Counted from the first letter of the stretch, positions 34,031 to 57,995 are shown. The stretch: 64,000 nucleotides of DNA from Amoebidium appalachense (GCA_963693365.1 CAVNZM010000003.1:2728001-2792000); one strand, 5' to 3'. The notes: generated by a model not told the origin, from the sequence alone. Translations and numbers: made by a program.

Positions 34031-34321
34031 GGCCGGGTAGAGAACGGCCCACGGAAATCTAAGGATGGTGTGTGCGGACTGCACACTAGCCTGTGATCCT
34101 AGTCTGCATGTCAATGACGTCACGACCGCACATCTGGATCGGTTACTATGTATGGTGTGCAGCAGGGCAGCTTACGGCCAGCAGCATTGGGCCCAAAAAT
34201 GCAGCATGCAGGTTTCGCAGTGAAGACTAATATTTGAACACTACCGTGCATCCGTGTAAGGGAAGCATCAGGAGACGAGACGACAAGTCACCGTTTTTTT
34301 TTGTTTCTCTTTTTTTTCCCC

Positions 34322-34369
<48 letters not shown>

Positions 34370-34924
34370 GACATGGTCTTTTGCACACGGCAGGCAGCCG
34401 GCTGCTGTGGGTTTATTGTTCGGTACCACGACCGTGCGTACAGGGGGTTAATGTTTCCACTATTTACATATCCATTATCGGTTAATGTAGACTAATATCA
34501 CATATAATCATTTAGTGCAGTATTGCCCTGCTAGTCGAATAATAACGAACGTTAGTTATGTATGAGGACACCCGTGCATGTGTATGTCTTTTGGGGTTAG
34601 CTGTGAACATGGTTCAATGTGTGTTCTTTGAATTAAGAGGCAAATGAATACTCAGTGAATGAATGAACACAGGGATACGTAGGTACGATGCCATCTGTGT
34701 TTCTCTAACGACGACTGTCAATAAAGCATGTCATATGAACATGAGTAGTATGCCATATGATATCAGCCATACGCATGGTCCCATTTGTATTTTTGATACG
34801 AGTATTCATCAATGTATGAATGCCAACGGCCGTTAATGATGCATCCACGTTGTAAATTCGGTTGTGCATGCAAGTGTTCATGCATATCCTTCCTACCTCA
34901 TTCCTCACAATACCGTGACACACT
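34031..34924. other. Convergent intergenic region, Rieske and CASD1-like genes
   Basis: Contains a poly-T/poly-G composite (34293-34367) and otherwise unique AT-balanced sequence with an AATAAA at about 34721. No supported gene. Confidence 0.55.
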
Positions 34925-47079
<12,155 letters not shown>

Positions 47080-47265
47080 GCTTGCTTGCGTTATATCACT
47101 GTCTGTTTAGTGCCGTATGCGTCTGATATAGGAACATTCGGGTGTGGATCTGGAAAGTTAGGCGCTATCAAGCAACCGAACAGAACTGTGTGGTAGGTGT
47201 GAGTGTTGCCCATTAAGTCCTAGGGGTTCTGTGTGCGCTAAAGGAAACATGTAACTTCTGCACCA

Positions 47266-47694
47266 CTATAGTCGCCCACTGTAGGCTAGACGTGCAATTA
47301 CCTTCCCTCCCAGTAAAACTACCCCACAAACGCTGACTAATTTCTTACATGTAACAGCTGTTCTAGAAAAAGCTTTCCCTCTCGAGGCATGCGTGAGAAT
47401 GCGTGAGTGAGTGAAGCCCCATGGTAACGGATTTTCAAAAACATGCAGCGACCGATTGGTCGCTGGCACCATAACTGTTACCGTAACTTCGCGCACGGCA
47501 CAATCCGTTTGGTCCGTGTACAGGGTTTGATATAGTGCATTTGTCAAGCCGTCCAGACGAACGTCACGTCTACTTTGTAGTGCTGCTGTAACACCCAAGT
47601 TCACATATAGATATCCTATCACACATGCGCCACTCCATCCTGTTTTTTCTTCAAGCAAAACATAACCAGTTAAAAAGAAAATCGATACACTCAA
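47266..47694 (-). CDS. Open frame upstream of CASD1-like gene, unrecognised
   Basis: A 142-codon minus-strand frame in microsatellite-free DNA, starting with a hydrophobic segment. It has no domain I recognise and could be an untranslated leader or promoter region of the CASD1-like gene (start 47079); an inverted CCAAT box (CGATTGGTCG, about 47453) lies inside it. Weakly supported. Confidence 0.2.
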   Translation of the reverse strand: MSVSIFFLTGYVLLEEKTGWSGACVIGYLYVNLGVTAALQSRRDVRLDGLTNALYQTLYTDQTDCAVREVTVTVMVPATNRSLHVFENPLPWGFTHSRILTHASRGKAFSRTAVTCKKLVSVCGVVLLGGKVIARLAYSGRL

Positions 47695-47964
47695 TCACCA
47701 CCTCACAAGTGGGCCTTTCCCGGCTCCGGGTACCGTTTTAGCTATCTTGTAAAACAAACCCTGTGCCACCCACGTCCACTTTCACAAAACGTCACTCACT
47801 GCGGCAGGCTCTGATCGAAAAAACGAAACGTAACTGCAAGGGACAGATTGAGCTGCCAACAGTATCAATTGGCTTCCTTGTTGTGAATCTACTCAGTGCA
47901 TGCGCTGTTTTTCTTGGTCGAACTGGTAGCATTTGATGTTAGAGGCAATTTTAGGCACACTTAC

Positions 47965-48138
47965 ATATAGTTCGTTGCAAACACCAATACAAGCTGCTGC
48001 CAACCCTTGGCCGGAAGCTTTTTTTTGGGCCTCCTCGGTGCTCGTTTTCTGGCTGCAGCTGTCTACTTTTGTGGCAGCACAACGCAACACCCATAGCACT
48101 TCCTTCCTCCCACGGGCCAAGGCAGGTGTGTGCAGGTT
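47965..48138 (-). CDS. Candidate isolated minus-strand exon
   Basis: 58 in-frame codons bounded by a good acceptor (CTTTGCACAG at the 48139 side) and a strong donor (TAT|GTAAGT at the 47964 side), encoding a Lys/Ala/Cys-containing stretch with TSTEEAQKKASGQG. No partner exons were identified in the C-rich flanks, and no family is recognised. Confidence 0.3.
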
Positions 48139-48931
48139 CTGTGCAAAGGATAGGCCACATGGTTCTGAGCACGTGCATGTCGCCACTTCGTTTCCTTGGC
48201 GCCCCCGGAACCCTGCTCTCTCTCTCTCCTGTCAGTCCTGTATCCTTCCTGTTTTAGTTTGTCTGTGCGCATTTTTCTCTGCGTTTTCGTTTTCCCTTTT
48301 CTGGCCGTTTAGGCCCTCGAAATCTCATTATCCGACCATTCATTTCTCTCCCCCTTCCCCTTTCACTCTCTCTCTCTCCCCCTCCCCCCCTCGCCCTCCC
48401 CCTCTCTCCTCCCCCCTCTTCTTTCCCTCTCCCTCTCCCTTCCCAGCCCCTCTCTCTTCCTTTCCCTTGCTATCACTTCTTTCTTTCCACCTCCCTCCGT
48501 TCTTTTTTGTCCTTCTCGTCTTCCCTCCCTCCCCCCCCCCCCGGCGCCCCCCGTTCGGGGCCCCCTCTGCCTTTCCCCCCTCCTTGTCATTCTTTCATCG
48601 CTCAACCCACCTCCTGCTCGTCCACCTCCCCTTCTGCCTCCCTCTCTGCCTCTCCCTGTCCCGTTCCCGCTCCCTCTCTCTCTACCTCCTCCTCCCCCCC
48701 CCCCGCCCCTCCCTCCACGCCCTCCCCCCCCTCCCCCCCCACACACACACACCACGTCTGCCTACCTTTACTGTTGGCCCCACTCACCTTCCTTTTAAAC
48801 ACGGTGCTCTCCTGCTTTTATGAAGACCCCTGTTCACGTGTGGTTTGTCATTTGTCACATCATCTCTTGCCGTCCCCCTCCAATTCCCGTGTTCTTCTCT
48901 TTTGGGTGCCGTCATTCCTATGCCTCCCCCC

Positions 48932-48962
<31 letters not shown>

Positions 48963-48991
48963 ACACACAGACACAAACACTCGGCCTCCAT

Positions 48992-49102
48992 CTGAGGATG
49001 GGCTGTGTTTATGAATGCATACTCTTTGTGTATGCCTTGCAAAACCGGCTTGGTGTTGCTCGGCATAAGTGTGTACTTCACACTTTCTAACAAACCATAA
49101 AC

Positions 49103-49154
<52 letters not shown>

Positions 49155-49165
49155 AAAAAAAAAAA
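48992..49165 (+). repeat. SINE-like dispersed repeat, copy 2 (poly-C then poly-A)
   Basis: Begins CTGAGGATGGGCTGTGTTTA, contains GCATACTCTTTGTGTATGCC and a GTGTACTTCAC block, and ends with about 48 C (49096-49144) and about 21 A (49145-49165). Clear similarity to 3182-3319 in inverse orientation. Confidence 0.8.
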
Positions 49166-49226
49166 CCAACCTCCATGCTTTTTCGCTCGCCTGGACTCAC
49201 GGACACACCACGCAACCCCCCCCCCC

Positions 49227-49257
<31 letters not shown>

Positions 49258-49702
49258 AACCAACCACCCACCCAACCACCCACCCACACAGTCGCCCACC
49301 CCCCCGTTTACCGTGACCATCTATCCCCCCCCTCCCCCCCCTCTCTCTCTCTTCATAGGAGCCGCAAGGTTTCGGAGTGGCAACCTCTTTTTTACACAGA
49401 ACATACCTGTTCCTTCTGGACACAATGAAGTAGCCACACAACCACACACGCGATTCACACACTCTCACCTATACCGGCTCATGTACCAATATGCAGCCCC
49501 CCCCCCCCCCCCCCCCCCCCCCGCCCCATCCCCCCCTCCCTCCCCCCTCCCCCCTCCCCCTCCCCCGCCCCCCGCCTCTTTCATTTTCCAGCACTGCCAG
49601 CCCCTTCTTCTGCTGGCACCCGTGGGTTGGTGGTTCATGGCCTCTCGTCTGTCTCTCCCCTCCCGTCCCCCCTCCTCAACCCCCCCCCCCCCCTGGGTCC
49701 TC

Positions 49703-49847
49703 CCTGAGGATGGGCTCTGCTTATGACGCATACTGTGCACATGGCTGATGTTGCATACTTGAATGTTTGCCTTTGCATGTGTCCTGCACCATGCTTCTCG
49801 TCGTGTATGCGTACTTCGTACCGTGTTCCGCATTCAACCCCCCCCCC

Positions 49848-49878
<31 letters not shown>

Positions 49879-49881
49879 ACC
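49703..49881 (+). repeat. SINE-like dispersed repeat, copy 3 (poly-C then CA)
   Basis: Begins CCTGAGGATGGGCTCTGCTT, includes GCATGTGTCCTGCACCATGC and GTACTTCGTACCGTG, and ends CGCATTCAAC, about 27 C and (AC)n. Confidence 0.8.
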
Positions 49882-50564
49882 TCACTGCCGCTGTCCAAAT
49901 TTGTTGTACCGTGGGATACCCCCCTCCTACCCCCCCCCCCCCCCCCCCCCCTTTCCCTCCCCTCCTAGCTCGGCCTCGTTCTACGTCTGCCTCCTCCCTT
50001 GCTACCAATTCAGCCTGTGCATGTCTATCCCCGACCCCTATTATTCCTGCCGTGCACCTGTTACGTCCATTATGGCACATACCCTTTAAGTCTCATCCAC
50101 CTTTGACACACCACCGGTCTTGCCCAACATCCATATCCATTAAAACGCATCTGCTCCCTCTTTCCTCGTTTGTCTTTTTCCTCCCTGTTGTCGTCCTCTC
50201 TTGTGTCCCATCTTGATGTCATCAAGGCCTGTGCTTTAAGGCCTGTGCCTTCCATGCCCCCCTCATCCCCCCCCCCCCCCCCCCCTCCCCCCCCCCCCCC
50301 CCCCCCCCCCCACTTCCCACTGTCCCGTCTTCCCTCCCTCCCTCCCTCCCTCCCCCCCAACCCCCCCCCTCCCCCCCCCCAAAAAAAAAGAAAAGAAAAG
50401 AAACCCCTCCCCTTCCTCCCTACCACCTAAACACCCAAACAAAAAACCACGACGAGAAAGAAAAAGAAAAACACACCCACCATACACCTGCACCCACTCA
50501 TAGCAAAACACACAGGTCCCTGGTATCTTCCCCTCCAACTTTCTCTCTGCTTGTTCATAGCGCC

Positions 50565-51155
50565 ATGGCCACACCTGAGTCTGAGGGGCGCAAGCGTCGG
50601 CGTGTGGAGACAGACAGCGAGGACGGACACAGTGTGCGGGTGGTGGCCCCCCCGTGGCTCAGAGAGCTGATACGTAGACTGCACCACTTTGCAGCAGACA
50701 TTGTTCATGATGACGTGGAGGTGTGTGGCATCATGATGCTTACAGTCGTCCTACATCCTTTTTGTTCCTTGGGAAACAGTTACATGGACGTGTTTGTGCA
50801 CACACGCATAACGGACACACACTTAAATGCACACGCACATGTGCATATACATGCACATGCACACACACACACTCACAAACACACACGCAACACACACACA
50901 CAGCCGACACACGCTTAACTACACACGCGCGCACACACACACATTTTCACACACACACACACACACACGTGCGCCACAGCAGGCATGCACACACACACAT
51001 GTACACAACCACATGCACACATCGCGCACACACGCATGTACACCCATATGCACGTGTGCGGGTGTGCACACACAGACACACAACTGCACGGTATACAGGC
51101 ATTGACTCAACCTCACACCAAGGCTATTAGTTGCTCCTGCCACACACACACACAC

Positions 51156-51227
<72 letters not shown>

Positions 51228-51958
51228 TCTCTCCCCCCCCCCTCTCTCTCAGAGAGTCTCTCTCTCTTCTCTCTCTCCCTCTCTTTCTCTTTCCCCCCCC
51301 CCCTCCCCCCCCCCCCCCCCCTCCCCCCCTCCCCCTCCTTCCCATTCTCTCCCATTGGCATACATGCAGACACATGCCCTGTGCCCGCATGTGTGAGCAC
51401 AGGAACATGCACATGCATTTGTGTACATGTGTACGTGTGTACAAACACACCAGCTAGCACACACAGATGTGTCTTCCCCTGGGGTGGCCACCGGTGACTC
51501 CTCTTCTCTCTGTTACCAGTCTGTGTCCCCACAACTTGGCATGGCATGGCACAGTATTCACTTGGAGGCCACTTTAGGTTGGGCAGAGCTTCAAATATCA
51601 CTCTTGGGCTGTACAACTTGACGACCAGAGATTTTGAATAGTCACCACTTGCACACCCACCCCTATGCCCAACATACGCACCAGTGTGCATGCTCTTTTT
51701 GCCACGTGTTTACACACCACGTGTGCAGGTGTTTGTTCTTCCTGAGGGTGCACCGACATTACAGTCAAACGGGACTGTTTTGTGGCCGCATGCAGATGTC
51801 GGGAGCATAGCGGCAGCGGTGATGGTGTCGTGTGCAAACGGGCTGAAAAAGTGGGAGAGTGTGCACAGGGGCAAGACGTGGAGCCAGTTCACGAAGATGC
51901 AGGTGTGTGTGTGTTGGGTGTATGTGTGTGCATGTATAAGGGAAGGTGTGTGCGCGCC

Positions 51959-51993
<35 letters not shown>

Positions 51994-52035
51994 TGGTGGT
52001 GTTTGGGGGGTGGGGGGGGTGGGGTGTGTGTGTGT

Positions 52036-52067
<32 letters not shown>

Positions 52068-52750
52068 GAAACACGTACATGTATAAACATGAATTTTTTA
52101 TTTTTTTATTTTTTTATTTTTTTTTTTTTGGGGGGGGGGGGGGGGGTAAGGTGTATGGGTATGCATGCTGCCCTGTTTGACGAAAGAGGTTTGCGTGTAC
52201 ATGTTTGTGCGTAGGCATGCACGGGTGCTACCGGTGACGGGGTAGGGGGCTGGGGTGAGCTTTTGACGGGTGACCGGGCGATGGACGTGTGTGTCAAGTA
52301 TGGGGGGTTTAGAATGAGTTATGGAGTGCAAAATACACATCATTAGTTACAAATGACACCATTACCAGCACACGTATGCATTTTTAAGTGGGGCCTCCGC
52401 TTACTACGCTGGTGATTACGGGGGTGTTTGTCTTGCAGCTGTAAAAGATGGGTTCAGGTGGTGTTGTTGGAATCCGGAAGCAACCCCCCCCCCCCCCCCC
52501 CCCCTCCCCTCCCGTTCTATCCTTATTGTTCCTTTTTATTCTTTAGTCTTTTCTCTTTTGTGTGTGCCGGGGGGGGGGGGGGGGGGGGAGGGGGGAGGGG
52601 GGAGGGTGGGGAGGGGGCGGGTGGGAAGGGGGGGGGGGGGGGGGGGGGATTCGTGTGCATGTGTGTTTATGTGCTTACTTGTGCAGCTTCCTATTTGTTT
52701 ATCTACCTAATCATTTTTATTTATTATTTTTTTGGTGTGGGTTCTTTTTT

Positions 52751-52791
<41 letters not shown>

Positions 52792-53675
52792 GGGTGGGGA
52801 GGGGGGGTGGGGGCGGGTGGGGGGGGGGGGGGGGGGGGGGGGGGGGATACGTGTGCATGTGTGTTTATGTGCTTACTTCTGCAGCTTCCTATTTGTTTAT
52901 CTACCTAATCATTTTTATTTATTATTTTTTTGGTGTGGGTTCTTTTTTTGTGGGGGGGGGGGGGGGGGGGGATGATTTTGGGGCTTTTGTCAGTGTAAGC
53001 TTTGTGCCAACGGTTTGATTGTGTGGCCGCAGAAGGAGATCAAGCACAGGGGCAGGGCACGGCAGGCCATGCAGTGCTGGAACCACTTTATGGAGCACGT
53101 CATCAAGCCCGACCACGTGCTACGCCCCAAGCACCGCACACACGTGCACAAAACCATCGCCCCCCTGCTCATGCAGCCCCCGAAATTCCCCGACCCGGGC
53201 CCGTATGTGGACCGGCCCGACCCGTTCTGCCTGGCCTGCCACATGGTACTTGAAGATGAATCCCCCCCCGAAGAAACCCCACCCGGCACTGAAAAATGCG
53301 TATTTGTGTGTGCCCTGCCTGGAAAGTTATGTGCGGAGGCAGCTAGAGGATGAAGGGGCGCCATGTAGCAGCATGTGTGTGGGCTGTGCCGGGCCATGCC
53401 AAAGTCACCCCCCAACACACGTGTGTGGGCACGTGGGCACGCACGTGTGTCTGATGTGTGCGGGGGCGCTTGGAGGGGAGGCGCTGGTTTTGGATTTACA
53501 GGCACAGGCACAGGAGGGGGAGGGTGAAAGGAGGAGGATCAACTACGATGGGCCCGTGTGTGGGGGGGGCTGCCGGTATGCACGCAGGGAGCTGGTGGGT
53601 CGGTTGAGGGATTTGGATGACGTGGCAGGCACGATGCTTGCACTGGGCAGACAGCTGGGGGTGGACTTGGGCTAG
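50565..53675 (+). CDS. Cysteine-rich protein with NLS-like start, unknown family
   Basis: Exons 50565-50720, 51729-51902 and 52994-53675 join in phase 0. The start has a good context (CGCCATGG) and a basic RKRRR patch at residues 9-13, suggesting nuclear location. Exon 2 and exon 3 both contain CANGL. Exon 3 holds many paired cysteines: CKLC, CLACH, CVPC, CVGCAGPC, CLMC and CGGGC, the pattern of several structural zinc sites. I recognise no family. The frame is broken: the first half of exon 3 (to CLACHMVLEDE) stops at 53351-53353, while the rest, from about LKNAYLCVPCLESYV to LGRQLGVDLG-stop (53675), lies in the next frame. The switch falls at the 8-C run 53262-53269; one C fewer gives one continuous frame. 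It is therefore either a homopolymer error or a real truncation. Confidence 0.6.
51159..51233. repeat. (CT)n microsatellite
   Basis: CT array in the first intron of the cysteine-rich gene, followed by mixed C/CT tracts to about 51345. Confidence 0.95.
52570..52970. repeat. Approx. 200-bp tandem duplication in intron
   Basis: The block GTGTGCATGTGTGTTTATGT, TGCAGCTTCCTATTTGTTTATC, ATTTTTATTTATTATTT, GGTGTGGGTTC and poly-T/poly-G occurs at 52649-52755 and again at 52847-52950, each preceded by a G-rich tract. It lies in the intron just before exon 52994 of the cysteine-rich gene. Confidence 0.92.
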
Positions 53676-53967
53676 TTTGTGGCGCCTAGGCTATCTGTTA
53701 TTAGATTAGATATACTCAAAGCAATTTCGGATTTTGGACTGGGCAGACAGCTGGGGGTGGACATTGGGCCGCTAGCAGTTGGTGGGGCCCAGGCTATCCA
53801 TTATTAGTTTGGACATACTCGGTGCAAATTGATTCCGAATTGATTATGGACTGGGCAGGCCGATGCGGGTGGACACGGGCTATTAGATATGGCCTAGATA
53901 ATATGTATGTAGATATTTCCACCCAGTGCTATTAGGGACTGGGCTGGCATATGCGAATGGACTTGCC
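53639..53967. repeat. About 100-bp repeats seeded by the last codons of the gene
   Basis: The coding end ACTGGGCAGACAGCTGGGGG then TGGACTTGGGCTAG (53642-53675) recurs at about 53736-53775 and, more diverged, 53847-53886 and 53936-53967. The spacer words GGCTATC-ATTATTAG and GATATACTC also repeat, so the unit is about 90-105 bp. Confidence 0.85.
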
Positions 53968-55486
53968 AACGTTATGCTCGGGCAGAGCCAATGCCTGCCT
54001 TTTTTGGCTGCTGGTGATTATGATGATAGAGCTCTTAAGATGGACAGAACTAATACACTCCCTGCAGCATAGATGTCCTGGCAGAGATACATCAATAAAT
54101 ATAGCCATGAAAGGTGATGGTGGCATGTGATATTGGACCGTGTTTAAATCTTTGGTGTCTGGCGTGCACGTGTGGGTGGGTGTGAGTGTGTGTGTGTGTA
54201 CGTACAGATTTTCTCTCTGGGGCGGTGCGGAGCCTCGTCCTTTGGAAAGAAGGCATGTCGGCACATTGCAATTGCGTGGGTGTTAGTCCGTGGGAACATG
54301 GTTTTGACAGCAACTGTGTGTGCGTGATTCCTACATGTGTGGATGACAAAGACTGTCGATCATTGTGTTGTGCGTGTGCGTGTGCATGGGTGTGCGTGGA
54401 CATGTTCTTGTCGCATGCGTGCATGCCTGTTTTGTCTTTTGTGGACATGTAATGCATTTTGGGTCGTTTTCGAATATCCCCCCCCTCCCCTCCCTCCCCG
54501 CACCAGGGCATCGACTTAGTGAATCGGCGACTCCGCCTCCCTCCCCTCCCCCCCTCCCCCCCCCCCCCCCCCCTCCCCCCTCCACACACACACACACCGA
54601 ATTTAACAACGGCAGCCCTCCCCCCCACCCCCCCCCCCCTCCCCCCCCCCCCCCCTCTCTCCCCCTCCACACACACACACACCGAATTCAACAACGGCAG
54701 CCCCTCCCCCCCACCCCCCCCTCCCCCCTCTCCCCCCCCTCCCCCCCTCCCCCCCACACACACCCACCCACCCCCCAAAACAGAAAGAGAAATTATGCAC
54801 AAATGTCACGTGTGCATCATCACCGCTGGGAAGGCGTAGAGTTAAATCGGGCCATGCCCGTTTGAAAAATACTTGGTTGTACTTGCACATTCCAAGGCTT
54901 CAGACTGACGATAAGTCTTCGTACAGGTCATCGACCCACGATCTTGTGTGTGTGTTTGGTGGCGGTGGTAGTGGTGGTACCGGTGGCGGTGGTGGTGGTG
55001 GTGATGGGGGGAGAGGGGGGGGGGGGGGGGGGGAGGGGGGGGGGGGGGGGGGGGGGCAAGGGATTCAATCGTGACATATTGAGAGAACGAGGGGTAGTGG
55101 CTTGACGTGCTTAAAAATTTCAAAGTTTTTGTAAAATTGTTGAAAAGCTGAAGGTTGTTCGGAGGGAGAGGTGCTGTAGGTTGTCTTGCTATTAAGGGGG
55201 AACAACATGCAGAACTTTAGCATGGGGCCCGACAAGAGAAAGGGGGGGGGGGGGGGGGGGGAGGAAGGTTGGAGGAGGGGGGGTCCTTTTTGCTGTAAGA
55301 TTATCCGCAAAATTAGCCGCGTGAACGGAATCAAAATATTGGTTTGAAATTTGGCAAAATGTTGGTGTATACATACGGAGCTTTGTGCTTTGACGATACC
55401 CCATAGGATATACACCCGAGCTTGGCTCTGGCCGGCGCACGTGCACGTGCACACAGTGTCGCACTGACTTGAACTAACTCTCCGGG

Positions 55487-55500
<14 letters not shown>
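53968..55500. other. Intergenic region, 3' of cysteine-rich gene
   Basis: An AATAAA at about 54092 may end the cysteine-rich gene. The remainder holds C/CA arrays (54475-54780), where ACCGAATTTAACAACGGCAG is duplicated at about 54597 and 54680, and G-rich tracts (54955-55055). No supported gene. Confidence 0.55.
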
Positions 55501-55508
<8 letters not shown>

Positions 55509-55523
<15 letters not shown>

Positions 55524-55555
55524 TGTGTGTGTGTGAGTGTGTGTGTGTGTCACGC

Positions 55556-55589
<34 letters not shown>

Positions 55590-55798
55590 TGTGTGTGTGT
55601 GTGTTTGGCCAGCGTGTGTGTGTCACGTGTGTGTGTGTGTGTGTGTATGTGTGTTACGTGTGTGTGTGTGTATGTGCGTGTGTGTACACGTGTATGTGTG
55701 TGTGTTTGTGAGAGAGAGAGTATGTGTGTCACTGCTTATCACGGGGGCCCGCGCCGGGGGGGGGGGGGGGGGGTACCCGGGGTGGTGTGGTTTTGGGG

Positions 55799-55881
<83 letters not shown>

Positions 55882-56094
55882 GAGGAGGAGGTCGGAGAGG
55901 GGGAGGAGGGGCCGAGGGAGACGACCGCTTTATAAAGTGTATGGGCAATGCCCGTGCACTGATGTCACGTATGTATATGGTAACCACGGCATTCTTTACC
56001 TGTGGTGGCCTCGTTAGAGTGGGGAGGCCGGGTATGTACCCGAAATTACTCCACTGGCAAGGGGATGAGAAGATTTGGGGTCACGGTTGGGGGG

Positions 56095-56127
<33 letters not shown>

Positions 56128-56388
56128 GGGAAGGGAGGTTGGGGGAGGGGGGGGGAGGGGGGGGGCCCGGGGGGAGGGGGGCATGCTGCAGCTAGGTGCA
56201 GAAGGTGCTGTCAGAGTTTGCAAGCACGCGCGCGCGTGTGTGTATGTGTTTGTGTGTGTGTGACAGAGGAGAGCCTGAGAGAGAGTGAGTGAGTGAGCGA
56301 GAGAGAGAAGAGAGAGAGAGAGAGAGTGTGTGTGTGTGTGTGTGTGTGTGAGTGAGAGAGAGCGAGAGAGCGAGAGAGGGGGGGGGGG

Positions 56389-56437
<49 letters not shown>

Positions 56438-56463
56438 GGGAGAGAGAGAGAGAGAGAGAGAAT

Positions 56464-56555
<92 letters not shown>

Positions 56556-56580
56556 GAGAGAGAGAGAGACTCGGAGCCTC
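55509..56580. repeat. Repeat block: (GT)n, 78-base poly-G, (GA)n
   Basis: GT-rich 55509-55730, pure poly-G 55803-55880, G-rich 56080-56190 and (GA)n 56270-56580. Unique sequence of about 200 bases (55915-56080) has no supported gene. Confidence 0.93.
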
Positions 56581-57090
56581 GTAGTCAGAGAAAGAGGAGG
56601 GGGGGGAGGGCCGAGTGGAGCGCGGGATGGTGGAGACTAGAGAGGGAGAGGGAGAGGGAGAGAGAGACGAGAGCGAAATGGAGAGAGAGAGGACATGTCA
56701 ACAAGAGAGAGAGTGAGAGGTGAGAGAGTGTGAGAGAGAAGAGCACGAAGGGGTGAGGTGGGATGTGACGTTGGGGTCACTAGCATCCCATGGCCGTGGC
56801 CACGGTGAACGTGCTTCGTACGATGAAAAATGGATCCACTGACGTCGACTGCATGTTCAAACACAAGGCATCGACTCATCGCATATATCGTTCCCAACCT
56901 CGGTCAGAGGTTGGGTTTTGGGGGATAGGGGTTTGGGGGAAGGGGAGACCCGGTCTTCACGTGAGATGCCAAGAAAGAGAGATTGTACAGCCAATCAGGG
57001 CGCTCGAACTTCTATTTGTCTTGGTCACCTCGGGGACCGGGGGAGCCACGACGGGAGTGTCTGATGGGAGTCTTGGCTCGAGCTCCGGCA

Positions 57091-57308
57091 ATTTACTGGC
57101 AATGTGAACACTTTAGACTTTTTGTTGAGTTCTGTTGGTCGTCACATTGAGTATTTATATGATTTTCACACAGTGTTCAGGTATCTCAGTATGCACTTGT
57201 TACTGGATAACTCGTGAAGTTTTTATTGTCTTCTCCGTATGCCGTGCATACTTGCATATCTTTCCGTCGAATAAATCCAGTCAAAAGAAAAAAAAGAAAA
57301 AAAAATTA
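57091..57308 (+). mobile_element. A-tailed retroposon-like repeat, copy 1
   Basis: Shares about 190 bp at high identity with 59911-60104, from CTGGCAATGTGAACACTTTA to AATAAATCCAGTCAAAAG plus an A-rich tail. TTACTGGCAA occurs both at its left junction (about 57089) and immediately after the A-rich tail, which would be a 10-bp target duplication. A short deletion or insertion (GTTGGTCGTCAC) separates the copies. Confidence 0.7.
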
Positions 57309-57463
57309 CTGGCAAATTCGCGGCCAATCGCGACCGGGGTGTAATTTTTCGAGATTTTCAAAATTTCGAGAACCACCCGTTGCGAGCGAGCACGAGATCT
57401 AGACCGAAAAAGAAGATATATACGAGATCTGAGAGAGGGAGAGAGAGAGAGAGCGAGAGAGAG

Positions 57464-57502
<39 letters not shown>

Positions 57503-57863
57503 TGTGTGTGTGTGTGCAGGAGACCAGTGTACATGTTCTACACGTGACGCCTTCAAAAGGCCGGCCAGTGCACTCGTGGACTGCATTGTAGACGGTCCAT
57601 GTACATAAACCACGGCCGCGGACCTCACGCGCCAAACATCATGGTACACAAACCAGTCACATGCATACGGGGTTTACGCTGTTTACTCGAGGCAAAGAGA
57701 ACCAGTCTCAGGTATGGGGGGGGGGGTTTTGCTCGGAATATCCCCTCAGCGGTATATCATGATCACGTACATAGATGTCGGGTGGTGACTATATATCAGG
57801 GTTTACTTTCTCTACGAGACACCATAAAGACTACAAGGAGAAATCAATTAGTTGGGGTTCCCC

Positions 57864-57864
<1 letters not shown>

Positions 57865-57910
<46 letters not shown>
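57865..57910. repeat. 46-base poly-T run
   Basis: Uninterrupted T followed by AAAGGGGCTCCCC and (GT)n at 57949-58010. Confidence 0.95.
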
Positions 57911-57914
<4 letters not shown>

Positions 57915-57946
57915 GGGCTCCCCTCGGGACACTCGGTATCAGCTGG

Positions 57947-57995
<49 letters not shown>

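Larger units (their letters stand above)
48139..50564. other. C-rich, repeat-dense intergenic region
   Basis: Pyrimidine-rich sequence with many poly-C tracts, two SINE-like repeats (48992-49165, 49703-49881) and no supported exon. Confidence 0.6.

Noticed and set aside
47933-48823. 296-codon plus-strand frame
   Set aside because: The second half is Pro/Ser from C/T-rich DNA; the first half overlaps a better minus-strand exon candidate and has no recognised domain.
53243-53270. A 28-base GT...AG mini-intron that would also restore the cysteine-rich frame
   Set aside because: The other introns in this window are hundreds of bases or more; a one-base change in the adjacent C8 run is simpler.
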